Source of the DNA: Subtercola boreus
Lineage (GTDB): Bacteria > Actinomycetota > Actinomycetes > Actinomycetales > Microbacteriaceae
DNA: 64,000 nucleotides
Direction of reading: 5' to 3'
NCBI RefSeq assembly: GCF_003399635.1
Contig: NZ_NBXB01000034.1
Location: 1-64,000 of the forward strand
Shown here: in pieces, positions 1-8,048 of the stretch
Numbering within the stretch: position 1 is the first letter of the stretch
How the letters are laid out: each line of letters starts with the position of its first letter
Notes under the pieces: generated by a model
Database searches by the model: none
Seen by the model: the letters and a program-made list of their open reading frames with translations, nothing else
What the model was told of the DNA's origin: nothing
Position numbers and translations under genes: made by a program

Positions 1-1138
1 CGTCATCGGCGGCGTCCGGACGGTGTTGTTCGTCGCGTGGGTTGCGTGGTCGAGGTTCCGGGTCGTGATCGCTTTGCGCGACCGGACCGCACCCTCAGTG
101 TTCGCGGCCCTTGATCGCACCTTCCGGGTCCTTGGGGGTGCGCCGACGTATGTGCTGACCGATAACGAGAAAACCGTCACCGTGACCCACATCGCCGGGG
201 TGCCGGTCAGGAACCAGCAGACCGTGGACTTCGCCCGCCACTACGGCGTCACGGTGCTGACCTGCCAGCCCGCGGACCCCGCATCCAAGGGCGGTGTCGA
301 ATCATCAGTGAAACTCGCGAAGGCCGACATCGTGCCGAAAGCCACGAATCTGCTGCCCGAGTACGGTTCGTTCGCTGAGGTCGAGGCCGCCTGCCAGGCG
401 TTCATGGATCTCGTCAACAACCGCGAGCACCGCGCCACCAAGCGGAGGCCCCAGCTGATGCTGGAGGAGGAACGTCCGCGGCTGCATCGGATCCCGGACA
501 CCGCGCACACCGTCGCGTTCGGGCTGTCCCGCCGGGTACCGGACAACACCCCGATGGTCACGTTCGAAAACGGTCTGTACTCCGTGCCCGCGCAGCTGCT
601 CGGCGGGAAAGTCTTCGTCAGAACCCACGGCGCCGGCGACGGCGAGCAGGTCATCATCGTGCACCACAGCAGCGACGGGCCCATCGAGGTCGCCCGCCAT
701 GACCGCGCCCGGCCCGGTTCCCCACGGATCGACGACGATCATTTCCCCGACCACATCCCGAAACAGCCCGGCGACTATGTCATCGTGCCGAGGTCAAAGG
801 CCGAGGCCGAGTTCCTGAAGATCGGGCCCGGCGCATACGCATGGCTACAGGCAGCAGCCTCTGTTGGAACGGCGCGGATGAATCAGAAAATGGCGGAAGC
901 GGTCACCTTGTCAAAGATCGGCGCCACAGCTGATATTGATGCGGCGCTCAGTGTCGCGGCGACGCATCACCGGTTCGCGAACGGTGACCTCGCCTCGATC
1001 CTGAACACGACCACCCAACAGTCCGCCACCCACACGGCAGCCGAAGGAAAGTCCCTCGCGCAGGGCACCGGCGGGTGGGCCGCGATCAGCGCCCCACCAC
1101 CAGCTGTGATCGATGCCGGGTTGGAGGAGTCCGCGTGA
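1..1138 (+). CDS. istA: IS21 family transposase IstA, C-terminal part (5' end outside window)
   Basis: This is the integrase subunit of an IS21 element. The frame is open from base 2 onward, so the first codons and the HTH domain lie upstream of the window. The visible rve/DDE core contains VLTDNEKTV (second acidic residue) and PASKGGVESSVKLAK (the catalytic Glu), followed by the C-terminal beta-barrel region with its YSVP motif. It ends in TGA overlapping the GTG start of istB by four bases, which is translational coupling. No frameshift is seen in the visible part, so the transposase may still be functional. Confidence 0.93.
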   Translation, partial: VIGGVRTVLFVAWVAWSRFRVVIALRDRTAPSVFAALDRTFRVLGGAPTYVLTDNEKTVTVTHIAGVPVRNQQTVDFARHYGVTVLTCQPADPASKGGVESSVKLAKADIVPKATNLLPEYGSFAEVEAACQAFMDLVNNREHRATKRRPQLMLEEERPRLHRIPDTAHTVAFGLSRRVPDNTPMVTFENGLYSVPAQLLGGKVFVRTHGAGDGEQVIIVHHSSDGPIEVARHDRARPGSPRIDDDHFPDHIPKQPGDYVIVPRSKAEAEFLKIGPGAYAWLQAAASVGTARMNQKMAEAVTLSKIGATADIDAALSVAATHHRFANGDLASILNTTTQQSATHTAAEGKSLAQGTGGWAAISAPPPAVIDAGLEESA

Positions 1139-1911
1139 GCGTCACCACGAACACCGCACCTCCGCTGCCCGCGGAGCTCGAAGCGATGATGCGGCAACTG
1201 AAAATGCCCTACGCCCGGGCCCTCGCCCCCGAACTGCTCCAAACAGCGAAAACGCAGCGCTGGGACCCGGCCGAGGTCATCAAGGCGTTGTTCGTTGAAG
1301 AGATCACCGGCCGGTCGAGGTCGATGCTGAACACCCGCCGGAAGGCCGCCGGGTTCCCGACAGGTAAGACGTTCGCGACGTGGGACGAGACCGTGTCCTC
1401 GATCCCCGCACCCACCCAGCAGGCCCTCCGCACCCTCGAGTGGGTGCACCGCAGAGAGAACGTCGTCGTGTGCGGGCCATCAGGGACCGGGAAAACGTTC
1501 TTCCTCGAAGCCCTCGGCCAGCACATCGTCGAGGCCGGCATGAGGGTTGCGTGGTTCCGGCTCGAGGACCTCGGCGCGCTGATCCGTGCGCACCGCTCCG
1601 ATGACTCCGTCACCCGGGTCGTTGCCCGGATCCTCCGCGCCGACCTGATCGTCATCGACGACATCGGCCTACCCGTCGGAGCGGACGCTGCGGAAGGGTT
1701 GTACCGGCTCGTCGACGCGGCGTACGAGAAACGCTCCATCGCGGTCAGCTCGAACCTGCACCCGTCAGCGTTCGACGAGCTCATGCCCAAAACGTTGGCC
1801 ACCGCGACCGTTGACCGGCTCCTGCACCACGCCCACATCTGTCAAACCTCCGGCGACTCCATCCGCCTCACCGAAGCCCTCGCCGGCAAAGGAGTCACAC
1901 CCATGCCCTAA
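1135..1911 (+). CDS. istB: IS21 family ATPase helper IstB
   Basis: This 258-aa AAA+ ATPase assembles on target DNA and activates IstA during IS21 transposition. The Walker A motif GPSGTGKT is at about residues 114-121 and Walker B LIVIDDIG at about 171-178. Later come the sensor-like SSNLHPSAFDE and the DRLLHHAH arginine-finger region typical of IstB/DnaC-like proteins. The start is taken as the GTG at 1135, which overlaps the istA stop (GTGA). A start at 1075 would lie deep inside istA. Length is normal for the family and the gene looks intact. Confidence 0.95.
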   Translation: MSVTTNTAPPLPAELEAMMRQLKMPYARALAPELLQTAKTQRWDPAEVIKALFVEEITGRSRSMLNTRRKAAGFPTGKTFATWDETVSSIPAPTQQALRTLEWVHRRENVVVCGPSGTGKTFFLEALGQHIVEAGMRVAWFRLEDLGALIRAHRSDDSVTRVVARILRADLIVIDDIGLPVGADAAEGLYRLVDAAYEKRSIAVSSNLHPSAFDELMPKTLATATVDRLLHHAHICQTSGDSIRLTEALAGKGVTPMP

Positions 1912-1963
1912 CCAACCCACAACCCGTGGCCGGCACCACCAGAAACCAGGTGGGCAGAACTGT

Positions 1964-2045
1964 TGGCCACACACGGGCACTTTTCATGGCCACCAGCGGG
2001 CACAAACGCTGGCCACCCACGGGCACAAACCATTGGCCATTGACA
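1964..2045 (+). repeat. IS21 right-end subterminal repeats
   Basis: Four copies of a motif beginning TGGCC start at 1964, 1987, 2010 and 2034, with periods of 23, 23 and 24 bases. The first three share TGGCCAC-N3-CGGGCAC. Multiple subterminal repeats of this size are the known IstA binding sites at IS21 ends. The last copy runs into the presumed terminal TGACA. Confidence 0.8.
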
Positions 2046-2446
2046 TCGCCCGCCTCAAGGGCTCTGAGAACCCCGCCGAACTGCTTCATTCATGGATGAA
2101 CGAGCGGCAGTTGAGTGTCGTCGACGTGTCCGCGAATCCCGCGGATCTCGCCGAGATCGCACGTGACCGCCGACTTGCCCTTTCGGGGATCAGCGACGAG
2201 CGGGGCGGGCTGTCGTCGATGCACGAACTCGAGGGGTATGTGTCCGAGCCACAGCGGGAACGCTTCATCCAGGACAATCTGCTCGTCCCGTCCGAAACTC
2301 CAAATGTTCGTCTCCATATTGTCGACGACCTCCCGACCGCCCCGATCCCCCTCGGACTCGTCCTCGCCGATCTGGCCGACTGGAACCGTCCGCGAGAGGA
2401 TGCCCGGATCATCGAACTTCTCAAGGGGGTCGAATGGAGGCCATAA
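2046..2446 (+). pseudogene. 5'-truncated gene of unknown function cut by the IS21 element
   Basis: An open frame of about 130 codons continues straight out of the IS end and has no start of its own. It reads LKGSENPAELLHSWMNERQL and closes with LLKGVEWRP. The composition is ordinary and soluble, with no membrane segment. It overlaps the ATG of the next gene (2434) by 13 bases, so the two were probably a coupled pair. Because the following gene resembles an AbiEii-type nucleotidyltransferase, this could be what remains of its partner (antitoxin) gene. That role is guesswork from position only; the family is not recognised. Confidence 0.6.
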
Positions 2447-3010
2447 CGCTGCCCGCCATGACTCCGACACAGGAAGGTTCCTGGCGCGGCCTGATCGCCG
2501 TTTCCAAGATCGTCACGGGCGGGTGGTGCCTCGTCGGCGGGCAGATGGTTCAGCTGTGGTGCTGGCAGCGGGGCAGCGAGCCGAATCGGCCCACAGATGA
2601 CGGCGACGCCGTTCTCGACATCCGGGCCCGGCCGCGGATCATGAAAGAGTTCACCCGGGCACTGGTGGAATGCGGGTTCGAGCCTGATGGGCAGTCGTGG
2701 GAGGGGCACCAGCACCGTTGGACCGACGGACAGGGACAGATCGACATCCTGCTACCCGAGGGGATCGGCGCGCGCGCGGACAGGTTCGGTGTGCGAGGGG
2801 GCACGACGCCGGCACCTCGAAGACCTGGCGGTACTGTCGACCCTGATCCGCCTTTCCGATCGGGTCGGAGTCGGATTGAACAAGAGGGAATCGTCGAAGC
2901 TCTTCGGGGCATACGCAGCTGCGATTGCTGACCCGAGCGCGCGTTCACTTCCGGGGGCGGCTGAAGGCTTGGCCCGTCTGAAACAAGCCGTGTGGCCCGA
3001 GGCCCGCTGA
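2434..3010 (+). pseudogene. AbiEii/nucleotidyltransferase-like gene with internal deletion and frameshift
   Basis: The N-terminal half (frame starting at 2434) has WCLVGGQMVQLW and a downstream DGDAVLDIR, which fit the GG...D-x-D layout of minimal nucleotidyltransferases of the AbiEii/AbiGii toxin type. After about 2800 that frame turns into nonsense. The family-like C-terminal segment RHLEDLAVLSTLIRLSD resumes in another frame from about 2812 to 3010. The middle part normally found between these blocks, roughly 60-100 residues, is missing. I therefore read it as a deleted, frameshifted relic next to the IS element. Family assignment is by motif only. Confidence 0.6.
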
Positions 3011-3014
3011 CACT

Positions 3015-3611
3015 TCAGGTCGGAGTCGATCGCTGCTGCGGCGAGCGCGCAGCAGGTAGGGAGCGCGACGCCTCTTTCAGGAACTCGCTCATCGACCGGT
3101 TCCGCAGTGAGGCGAAGATGACCGCCGCGATGACCGGGCTCGCGATGCCGAGAGCTCCGAGTGCCGGCTGGAGTGCACCGGCGATGCCAGTGAGGGCGAG
3201 CACAGCGAGCGGCGACAGGAACTGCCCGAGGAAGAACGCCGACTGCCAGAGCCCCGTGCCACGGCCGCGTTCCTCGAAGCTTAGCCCGGCCACAGCCCAG
3301 GTGAGCATCGTCGGCAGCAGGATGCCCGTTCCGGTACTCGCCACGATCGCCCCGACGAGAACTAGGGCGAACGAACTGCCCGCGACCCAGATCACCACGA
3401 TGCAGGGGCCGGCGATGCGGGCCCAGAGAATCGGGGGCAGGCTGGCCCGCTGGCTCGTGGAGCGAGCGTCGCCGAGGAGGGTGGTGCAGCAAGTGATGAT
3501 CGCGGCCTCGGCCACGCCGACGGCGAGGCGGCTCACAGCGATCGCGTAGAGGGAATCGAGGTAGGGGAATGAGCGTCGCGGCGAGCACGGGCATGCGAAA
3601 TAGCGGATCAT
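3015..3611 (-). pseudogene. Degenerate MFS transporter
   Basis: The readable part covers SRLAVGVAEAAIITCCTTLLGD, the mid-protein cytoplasmic-loop region of many MFS carriers. It then jumps to a C-terminal half with VASTGTGILLPTMLTW and GTGLWQSAFFLGQFLSPL. About 200 residues fit only half a 12-helix transporter. Upstream, MPVLAATLIPLPRF (about 3557-3595) looks like further N-terminal coding in a different frame. Both the internal gap and the frameshift indicate a dead gene. Its 5' end abuts the operator/promoter of the carboxylase operon. Confidence 0.7.
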
Positions 3612-3658
3612 GCCTATCCGTGTGATCGATGGTGGTCGCCATCCATCCGATCAGTCGA

Positions 3659-3674
3659 GTGATTTCAGATTCAC
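3659..3674. promoter_or_regulatory. Putative TetR operator upstream of the carboxylase operon
   Basis: The near-palindrome GTGATTTCAGATTCAC has outer arms GTGA/TCAC and lies 43 bases before the ATG at 3717. A possible -10 (TAGACT, 3682-3687) follows. Exactly the same 16 bases recur at 9210-9225 in front of the convergent acyl-CoA dehydrogenase gene. Since the operon encodes its own TetR regulator, this is the likely binding site. Binding is inferred. Confidence 0.7.
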
Positions 3675-3716
3675 TTTTCGCTAGACTCGGCTCACCAAGG
3701 CGGTGAGGAGCGGCGA

Positions 3717-5315
3717 ATGACAGTGTTGTCGAGTCGGGTGGATGCCCGGAGTGACGAGTTCGCAGCCAACAGGGCCGCACTCCTCGACCTCATCGACCAG
3801 CTCGACGAGCAGAACGCCCTCGCGGTCGCCGGCGGGGGCGAGAAGTACGTCGCCAGGCACCGCTCACGCGGCCGCCTGCCCGTGCGGGAGCGCATCGAGT
3901 TGCTCGTCGACCCGGGATCGGCGTTCCTCGAACTCTCGAGCCTTGCCGCCTACGGCACCGAGTTCACGCTCGGCGCCGCGATCGTGACCGGCATCGGCGT
4001 CGTCTCCGGTGTCGAGTGCGTCGTGATCGCGCACGACCCGACCGTGCGCGGCGGGTCGATGAATCCGTACACGCTCCGAAAGAACCTCCGGGCCCTCGAA
4101 ATCGCCCGCGTGAACAGACTCCCCGTGCTCTACCTCGTCGAGTCCGGCGGCGCCGACCTGCCGACACAGGCCGACCTCTTCATTCCGGCGGGGCGCATCT
4201 TCCACGAACTGACCGCTCTCTCCGCTCTGGGCATCCCGTCGATCGCGCTCGTCTTCGGCAGCTCGACGGCCGGCGGCGCCTACGTTCCCGGCATGAGCGA
4301 CTACGCAGTGCTCGTCGACAACCAGGCCCAGGTCTTCCTCGGCGGCCCACCGCTGGTCAAGATGGCGACGGGAGAGGATGCCGACGCCGAGGCTCTCGGC
4401 GGAGCATCCATGCACTCCCGGGTCTCCGGCCTCAGCGACTTCTTCGCTGTCGACGAGCACGACGCGATCCGGATCGGCCGCCAGATCGTCTCCCGGCTGA
4501 ACTGGGTGAAGGCGGGCCCGGCGCCCGGCCGGGTGCCGCTGCCACCGCGGTACCCGGCCGAGGAGCTGCTCGGCATCGTCTCGGCCGACCAACGCGTGCC
4601 GTTCGACCCGCGCGAGGTGCTGGCGCGTATCGTCGACGACTCGGACTTCGACGAGTACAAGGAGCTGTACGGTACCTCCCTCGTCACCGGCTGGGCGAGC
4701 ATCCACGGGTACCCGATCGGGGTGCTCGCCAACCATCGGGGCGTGCTGTTCGGTGAGGAGGCCAAGAAGGCGACCGAGTTCATCCTGCTGGCGAACGAGT
4801 CGAACACACCGCTCGTGTTCCTGCAGAACACCACGGGCTACATGGTCGGAACCCGGTACGAGCAGGCGGGCATCATCAAGGACGGCGCGAAGATGGTCAA
4901 CGCTGTCACCAACAGCACGGTTCCGCACATCACGGTGAACATGGCCGCTTCGTTCGGTGCAGGCAACTACGGGATGTCGGGGCGGGCGTTCGACCCGCGG
5001 TTCCTGTTCAGCTGGCCCAACATGCGGCAGGCCGTGATGGGCGCCGCGCAGCTGGCCGGGGTGATGTCGATCCTCGGCCGGGCCTCGGCCGAGAACGCCG
5101 GCCGCGAATTCGACGAAGAGGCAGACGACCTGCAGCGACAGAAGGTCGAGCGGCAGATCGAGGCGGAGTCGGAGGCGTTCTTCATGTCGGGCAAGATCTA
5201 CGACGACGGGATCATCGACCCCCGGGACACCCGTGATGCTCTCGGTATCGCGCTTTCCGCCGCCCACTCCGCTCCCGTCGCCGGTCGTACCGGCTTCGGC
5301 GTCTTCCGGATGTGA
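3717..5315 (+). CDS. Acyl-CoA carboxylase carboxyltransferase (beta) subunit, AccD1/MccB-like
   Basis: This 532-aa carboxyltransferase transfers CO2 from carboxybiotin to an acyl-CoA. The N-terminal crotonase-like domain has SSTAGGAYVPGMSD at about residue 182. The C-terminal domain has FLQNTTGYMVGTRYEQAG at about 367 and SFGAGNYGMSGRAFDPRF at about 410. These blocks match methylcrotonyl-CoA carboxylase-type subunits such as mycobacterial AccD1 better than propionyl- or acetyl-CoA types. The ATG at 3717 has a GAGGAG Shine-Dalgarno. The stop overlaps the next gene (GTGA). An acyl-CoA dehydrogenase nearby fits leucine/isovalerate breakdown, but the substrate is inferred. Confidence 0.88.
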   Translation: MTVLSSRVDARSDEFAANRAALLDLIDQLDEQNALAVAGGGEKYVARHRSRGRLPVRERIELLVDPGSAFLELSSLAAYGTEFTLGAAIVTGIGVVSGVECVVIAHDPTVRGGSMNPYTLRKNLRALEIARVNRLPVLYLVESGGADLPTQADLFIPAGRIFHELTALSALGIPSIALVFGSSTAGGAYVPGMSDYAVLVDNQAQVFLGGPPLVKMATGEDADAEALGGASMHSRVSGLSDFFAVDEHDAIRIGRQIVSRLNWVKAGPAPGRVPLPPRYPAEELLGIVSADQRVPFDPREVLARIVDDSDFDEYKELYGTSLVTGWASIHGYPIGVLANHRGVLFGEEAKKATEFILLANESNTPLVFLQNTTGYMVGTRYEQAGIIKDGAKMVNAVTNSTVPHITVNMAASFGAGNYGMSGRAFDPRFLFSWPNMRQAVMGAAQLAGVMSILGRASAENAGREFDEEADDLQRQKVERQIEAESEAFFMSGKIYDDGIIDPRDTRDALGIALSAAHSAPVAGRTGFGVFRM

Positions 5316-7387
5316 CCGGCGTGACCCGCATCCGAACGCTGCTCATCGCCAACCGGGGCGAGATCGCCTGCCGCGTCATCCGCACCGCCCGGGAGATGGG
5401 CATCAGAACCGTCGCCGTCTTCTCGGATGCCGACGAAGACGCCCTGTTCGTCAGGCAGGCCGATCGCGCGGTCAGGCTGCCGGGCGTCACACCGGCCGGG
5501 ACCTACCTGCGGGGCGAGCTCATCATCGAGGCCGCGCTTCGAACCGGGGCGGATGCTGTGCACCCGGGCTACGGATTCCTGTCGGAGAACGCCGGGTTCG
5601 CCGAGGCCGTGGGCGAGGCTGGCCTGATCTTCGTCGGACCGACCCCGGAGGCGATCCGAGCGATGGGGTCGAAAATCCGCGCGAAGGAGCTGATGGCCGC
5701 GGCGGGCGTGCCCGTGCTGCAGGGCCGGGCAGTCACGGGCGAGTCGAGCGAAGCCGAGGTGGTTGCTGCGGTGGCCGACATCGGCTATCCGCTGCTCGTG
5801 AAGGCATCGGCCGGAGGCGGTGGCCGCGGGATGCGCATCGTCATGGAGCCTTCAGAGCTGGCCGAATCCGTGGCATCGGCCAGGCGCGAGGCCGGCTCGG
5901 CCTTCGGCGACGATGCGGTCTTCGTCGAGAAGTACATCACCGCGCCGCGGCACGTGGAGGTGCAGATCTTCGGGGACACCCACGGCACCGTGGTGCACCT
6001 GTTCGAGCGTGAGTGCTCGATCCAGCGCCGGTACCAGAAGGTCATCGAGGAGGCCCCCTCCCCCGTCGTCTCAGCGGCGCTCCGGGAGGAGCTCGGCGCC
6101 GCGGCGGTCGCGGCCGGCACCGCGCTCGGATACGTGGGGGCGGGGACCGTCGAGTTCATCCTCGACCAGGAGGGGGGGTTCCACTTCCTGGAGGTCAACA
6201 CGCGGCTCCAGGTCGAGCATCCGGTCACCGAGCTGATCACCGGGCTCGACCTGGTGCGGTTGCAGCTGCTCGTCGCACAGGGCGACCCGCTGCCGCCTGA
6301 GGCGCTGACCGCGACGATCACCGGCCATGCCGTCGAAGTGCGCCTCTACGCCGAGGACCCGTCGGCCGGGTTCCTGCCCACGTCGGGCCGGCTCCGCGAA
6401 TTCTCGGTGCCGTCGTCGGTGCGCACCGACACGGGCTTCGCCTCCGGCGACGCGGTGAGCATCCACTACGACCCGATGCTCGCGAAGGTCATCGCGTATG
6501 CGCCGACCCGCACCGAGGCGGCGCTGAAACTGTCGGCCGCGCTCCGCGAGGCCCGGCTCCACGGGGTGCGCACCAACCGCGACCTGCTGGCGGGCATCCT
6601 CTCGGAACCCGAGTTCCTCGCCGCCCGCATCGACACGGCCTATCTCGAGCGCCATCCGGTCGAGGAACTCAGCGTCACCCCCTCTGCCGATCAGCACCGC
6701 CGGGCGGTCGCGGCAGCCGTGCTTGCGCTCCGGGCCCGCCAGCGGGACCGCGCGACCGTTCAGGCAGCCGTGTCGCCCGGCTGGCGGAACGTGGTCTCGG
6801 CGCCGGCGCGCCTCACACTGGCTGACGACTCCGGCCGGTCGGTCGACATCCGGTACCGGATCGACGCCCGGCACTCCCAGCTCACGATCGATGGCGATCC
6901 GCTCGGCGACGCGTTCGTCTTCGGTGTCGCGGCCGAGGGCACCGACAGCTACCGGGTGACTCTCGAGGTCGATCGGCTGCGCGAGGAGTTCAGGATCGTC
7001 TTCACGGGCGAGACGATCGACGTCGACGGGCCGTGCGGCGGCACCGAATTCACGCAGGTCGACCCCCTGCCCGCGCCGGGTTCGACCGCTCTGGCCGGTT
7101 CGCTCTCCGCGCCGATGCCCGGCTCTGTGGTTCGCGTGGAGGTCGGAGCGGGCGCACACGTCGTCACCGGGCAGACGATCGTCATCCTCGAGGCGATGAA
7201 GATGGAGCACGCCGTGAGGGCTCCGCACGACGGCATTGTGGAGTCCGTGCCGGTGGCGGTCGGCGACCAGGTCGACATCGGCCAGGTTCTGGCGGTGGTC
7301 GGCCTCGCGGTCGACAACCCCGCGGACGTCGACCCCCTGGTCGCCGATCGCGCCGACGCCGGCAGCGATGAGGCGCAGGATGGATGA
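5312..7387 (+). CDS. Biotin carboxylase / biotin carboxyl carrier (alpha) subunit, AccA1/MccA-like
   Basis: This 691-aa partner of the upstream beta subunit carries an ATP-grasp biotin carboxylase and a carboxyl carrier domain. Visible are the N-terminal LLIANRGEIACRV, the glycine-rich ATP loop GGGGRGMRIV at about 168, the EVNTRLQVEHPVTE catalytic block at about 294, and the biotin attachment motif EAMKMEH with the modified Lys at about 630. The start is GTG 5312, overlapping the beta-subunit stop. GTG 5321 is an alternative three codons in. The stop overlaps the TetR gene by four bases. Length and domain order are normal for MCC alpha-type subunits. Confidence 0.92.
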   Translation: MTGVTRIRTLLIANRGEIACRVIRTAREMGIRTVAVFSDADEDALFVRQADRAVRLPGVTPAGTYLRGELIIEAALRTGADAVHPGYGFLSENAGFAEAVGEAGLIFVGPTPEAIRAMGSKIRAKELMAAAGVPVLQGRAVTGESSEAEVVAAVADIGYPLLVKASAGGGGRGMRIVMEPSELAESVASARREAGSAFGDDAVFVEKYITAPRHVEVQIFGDTHGTVVHLFERECSIQRRYQKVIEEAPSPVVSAALREELGAAAVAAGTALGYVGAGTVEFILDQEGGFHFLEVNTRLQVEHPVTELITGLDLVRLQLLVAQGDPLPPEALTATITGHAVEVRLYAEDPSAGFLPTSGRLREFSVPSSVRTDTGFASGDAVSIHYDPMLAKVIAYAPTRTEAALKLSAALREARLHGVRTNRDLLAGILSEPEFLAARIDTAYLERHPVEELSVTPSADQHRRAVAAAVLALRARQRDRATVQAAVSPGWRNVVSAPARLTLADDSGRSVDIRYRIDARHSQLTIDGDPLGDAFVFGVAAEGTDSYRVTLEVDRLREEFRIVFTGETIDVDGPCGGTEFTQVDPLPAPGSTALAGSLSAPMPGSVVRVEVGAGAHVVTGQTIVILEAMKMEHAVRAPHDGIVESVPVAVGDQVDIGQVLAVVGLAVDNPADVDPLVADRADAGSDEAQDG

Positions 7388-7992
7388 TCATGGGAGACTC
7401 GATCGACATGACCAGTTCGAAATCGGCCCGCACCCGTGAGCGGCGCGAACTCATCCTGCGCTCCGCCGCGACCCTGATGGCGGAGCGCGGCTACCCGGCC
7501 GTGAGCATGTCCCAGATCGGTGCCGCCGCGGGGATCGTTGGTTCGGCGGTCTACAGGCACTTCGACTCGAAGTCGACGATTCTCGGCACTCTGATCGGCG
7601 GCGTGATCGAGGTGATGCTCAGGGGAACGCGGGAGGTCGTCTCGACGGGCCAGACCGGCCTGGACCTGCTCGATGCGATGATCCTGACCCAGACCCGTCT
7701 CACGATCGAGAACCGCTCGGTGGTGGCCGTCTACCTGCGCGACGCCGGCAACCTGCCCATCGACGATCTGCGGAGCCTCCGCCGCCAGCAACGCCTTCTC
7801 ATCGAGGAGTGGGTCTTCCAGTGCGAGGCGATCTCCCTGTACGCGAGCGAGGCCGAACTCCGCACGGTGGTGCAGGCTGTGCTCGCGCTGATCAACTCGG
7901 TGTGCACCTACGACAACCCGCTCCCTGCCGAACAACAGATCGACTCGCTCTCACGAATCGCCTGTGCGGCACTCCGCGCAGGGTTGGGATGA
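7384..7992 (+). CDS. TetR family transcriptional regulator
   Basis: A 202-aa regulator. The N-terminal HTH spans about residues 17-63, with ILRSAATLMAERGYPAVSMSQIGAA and then the recognition-helix region GSAVYRHFDSKSTIL. The all-helical remainder is a ligand-binding/dimer domain. Its ATG overlaps the stop of the carboxylase alpha gene (ATGA), so it is the last gene of the operon it probably controls. A close TetR neighbour is also found at the mycobacterial accD1/accA1/fadE19 locus. The ligand is probably an acyl-CoA, inferred from context. The shared 16-bp near-palindromes at 3659 and 9210 are candidate operators. Confidence 0.9.
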   Translation: MIMGDSIDMTSSKSARTRERRELILRSAATLMAERGYPAVSMSQIGAAAGIVGSAVYRHFDSKSTILGTLIGGVIEVMLRGTREVVSTGQTGLDLLDAMILTQTRLTIENRSVVAVYLRDAGNLPIDDLRSLRRQQRLLIEEWVFQCEAISLYASEAELRTVVQAVLALINSVCTYDNPLPAEQQIDSLSRIACAALRAGLG

Positions 7993-8006
7993 ACATCCCT
8001 CCTGCC

Positions 8007-8048
8007 CCCCAGCTCGTTCCCCTTCAGCCCCAGCTCGTTCCCGTTCAG
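8007..8048 (+). repeat. Two 21-bp direct repeats between convergent genes
   Basis: Two tandem copies of a CCCCAGCTCGTTCCC-type unit (8007-8027 and 8028-8048) differ at one base. The second copy covers the stop codon of the acyl-CoA dehydrogenase gene. No hairpin typical of a terminator is formed by them. Confidence 0.75.

Larger units (their letters stand above)
1..2045 (+). mobile_element. IS21-family insertion sequence, right part (left end outside window)
   Basis: The element holds the two overlapping genes typical of IS21, istA (DDE integrase) and istB (AAA+ helper). After istB come four spaced copies of a TGGCC-containing motif, ending in a terminal ...TTGGCCATTGACA at 2033-2045. Read from the other strand this begins TGTCAATGGCC, the TGT-type terminus expected of IS21 elements. 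The coding frame running through position 2046 continues into an unrelated truncated gene, which supports a boundary near 2045. The left end and any target duplication lie outside the window, so the exact boundary is inferred. Confidence 0.85.

Noticed and set aside
3864-5267. 467-codon open frame on the minus strand
   Set aside because: It is antisense to the carboxylase beta gene. It is Arg/His/Asp-rich with no family motifs, typical of high-GC shadow frames.
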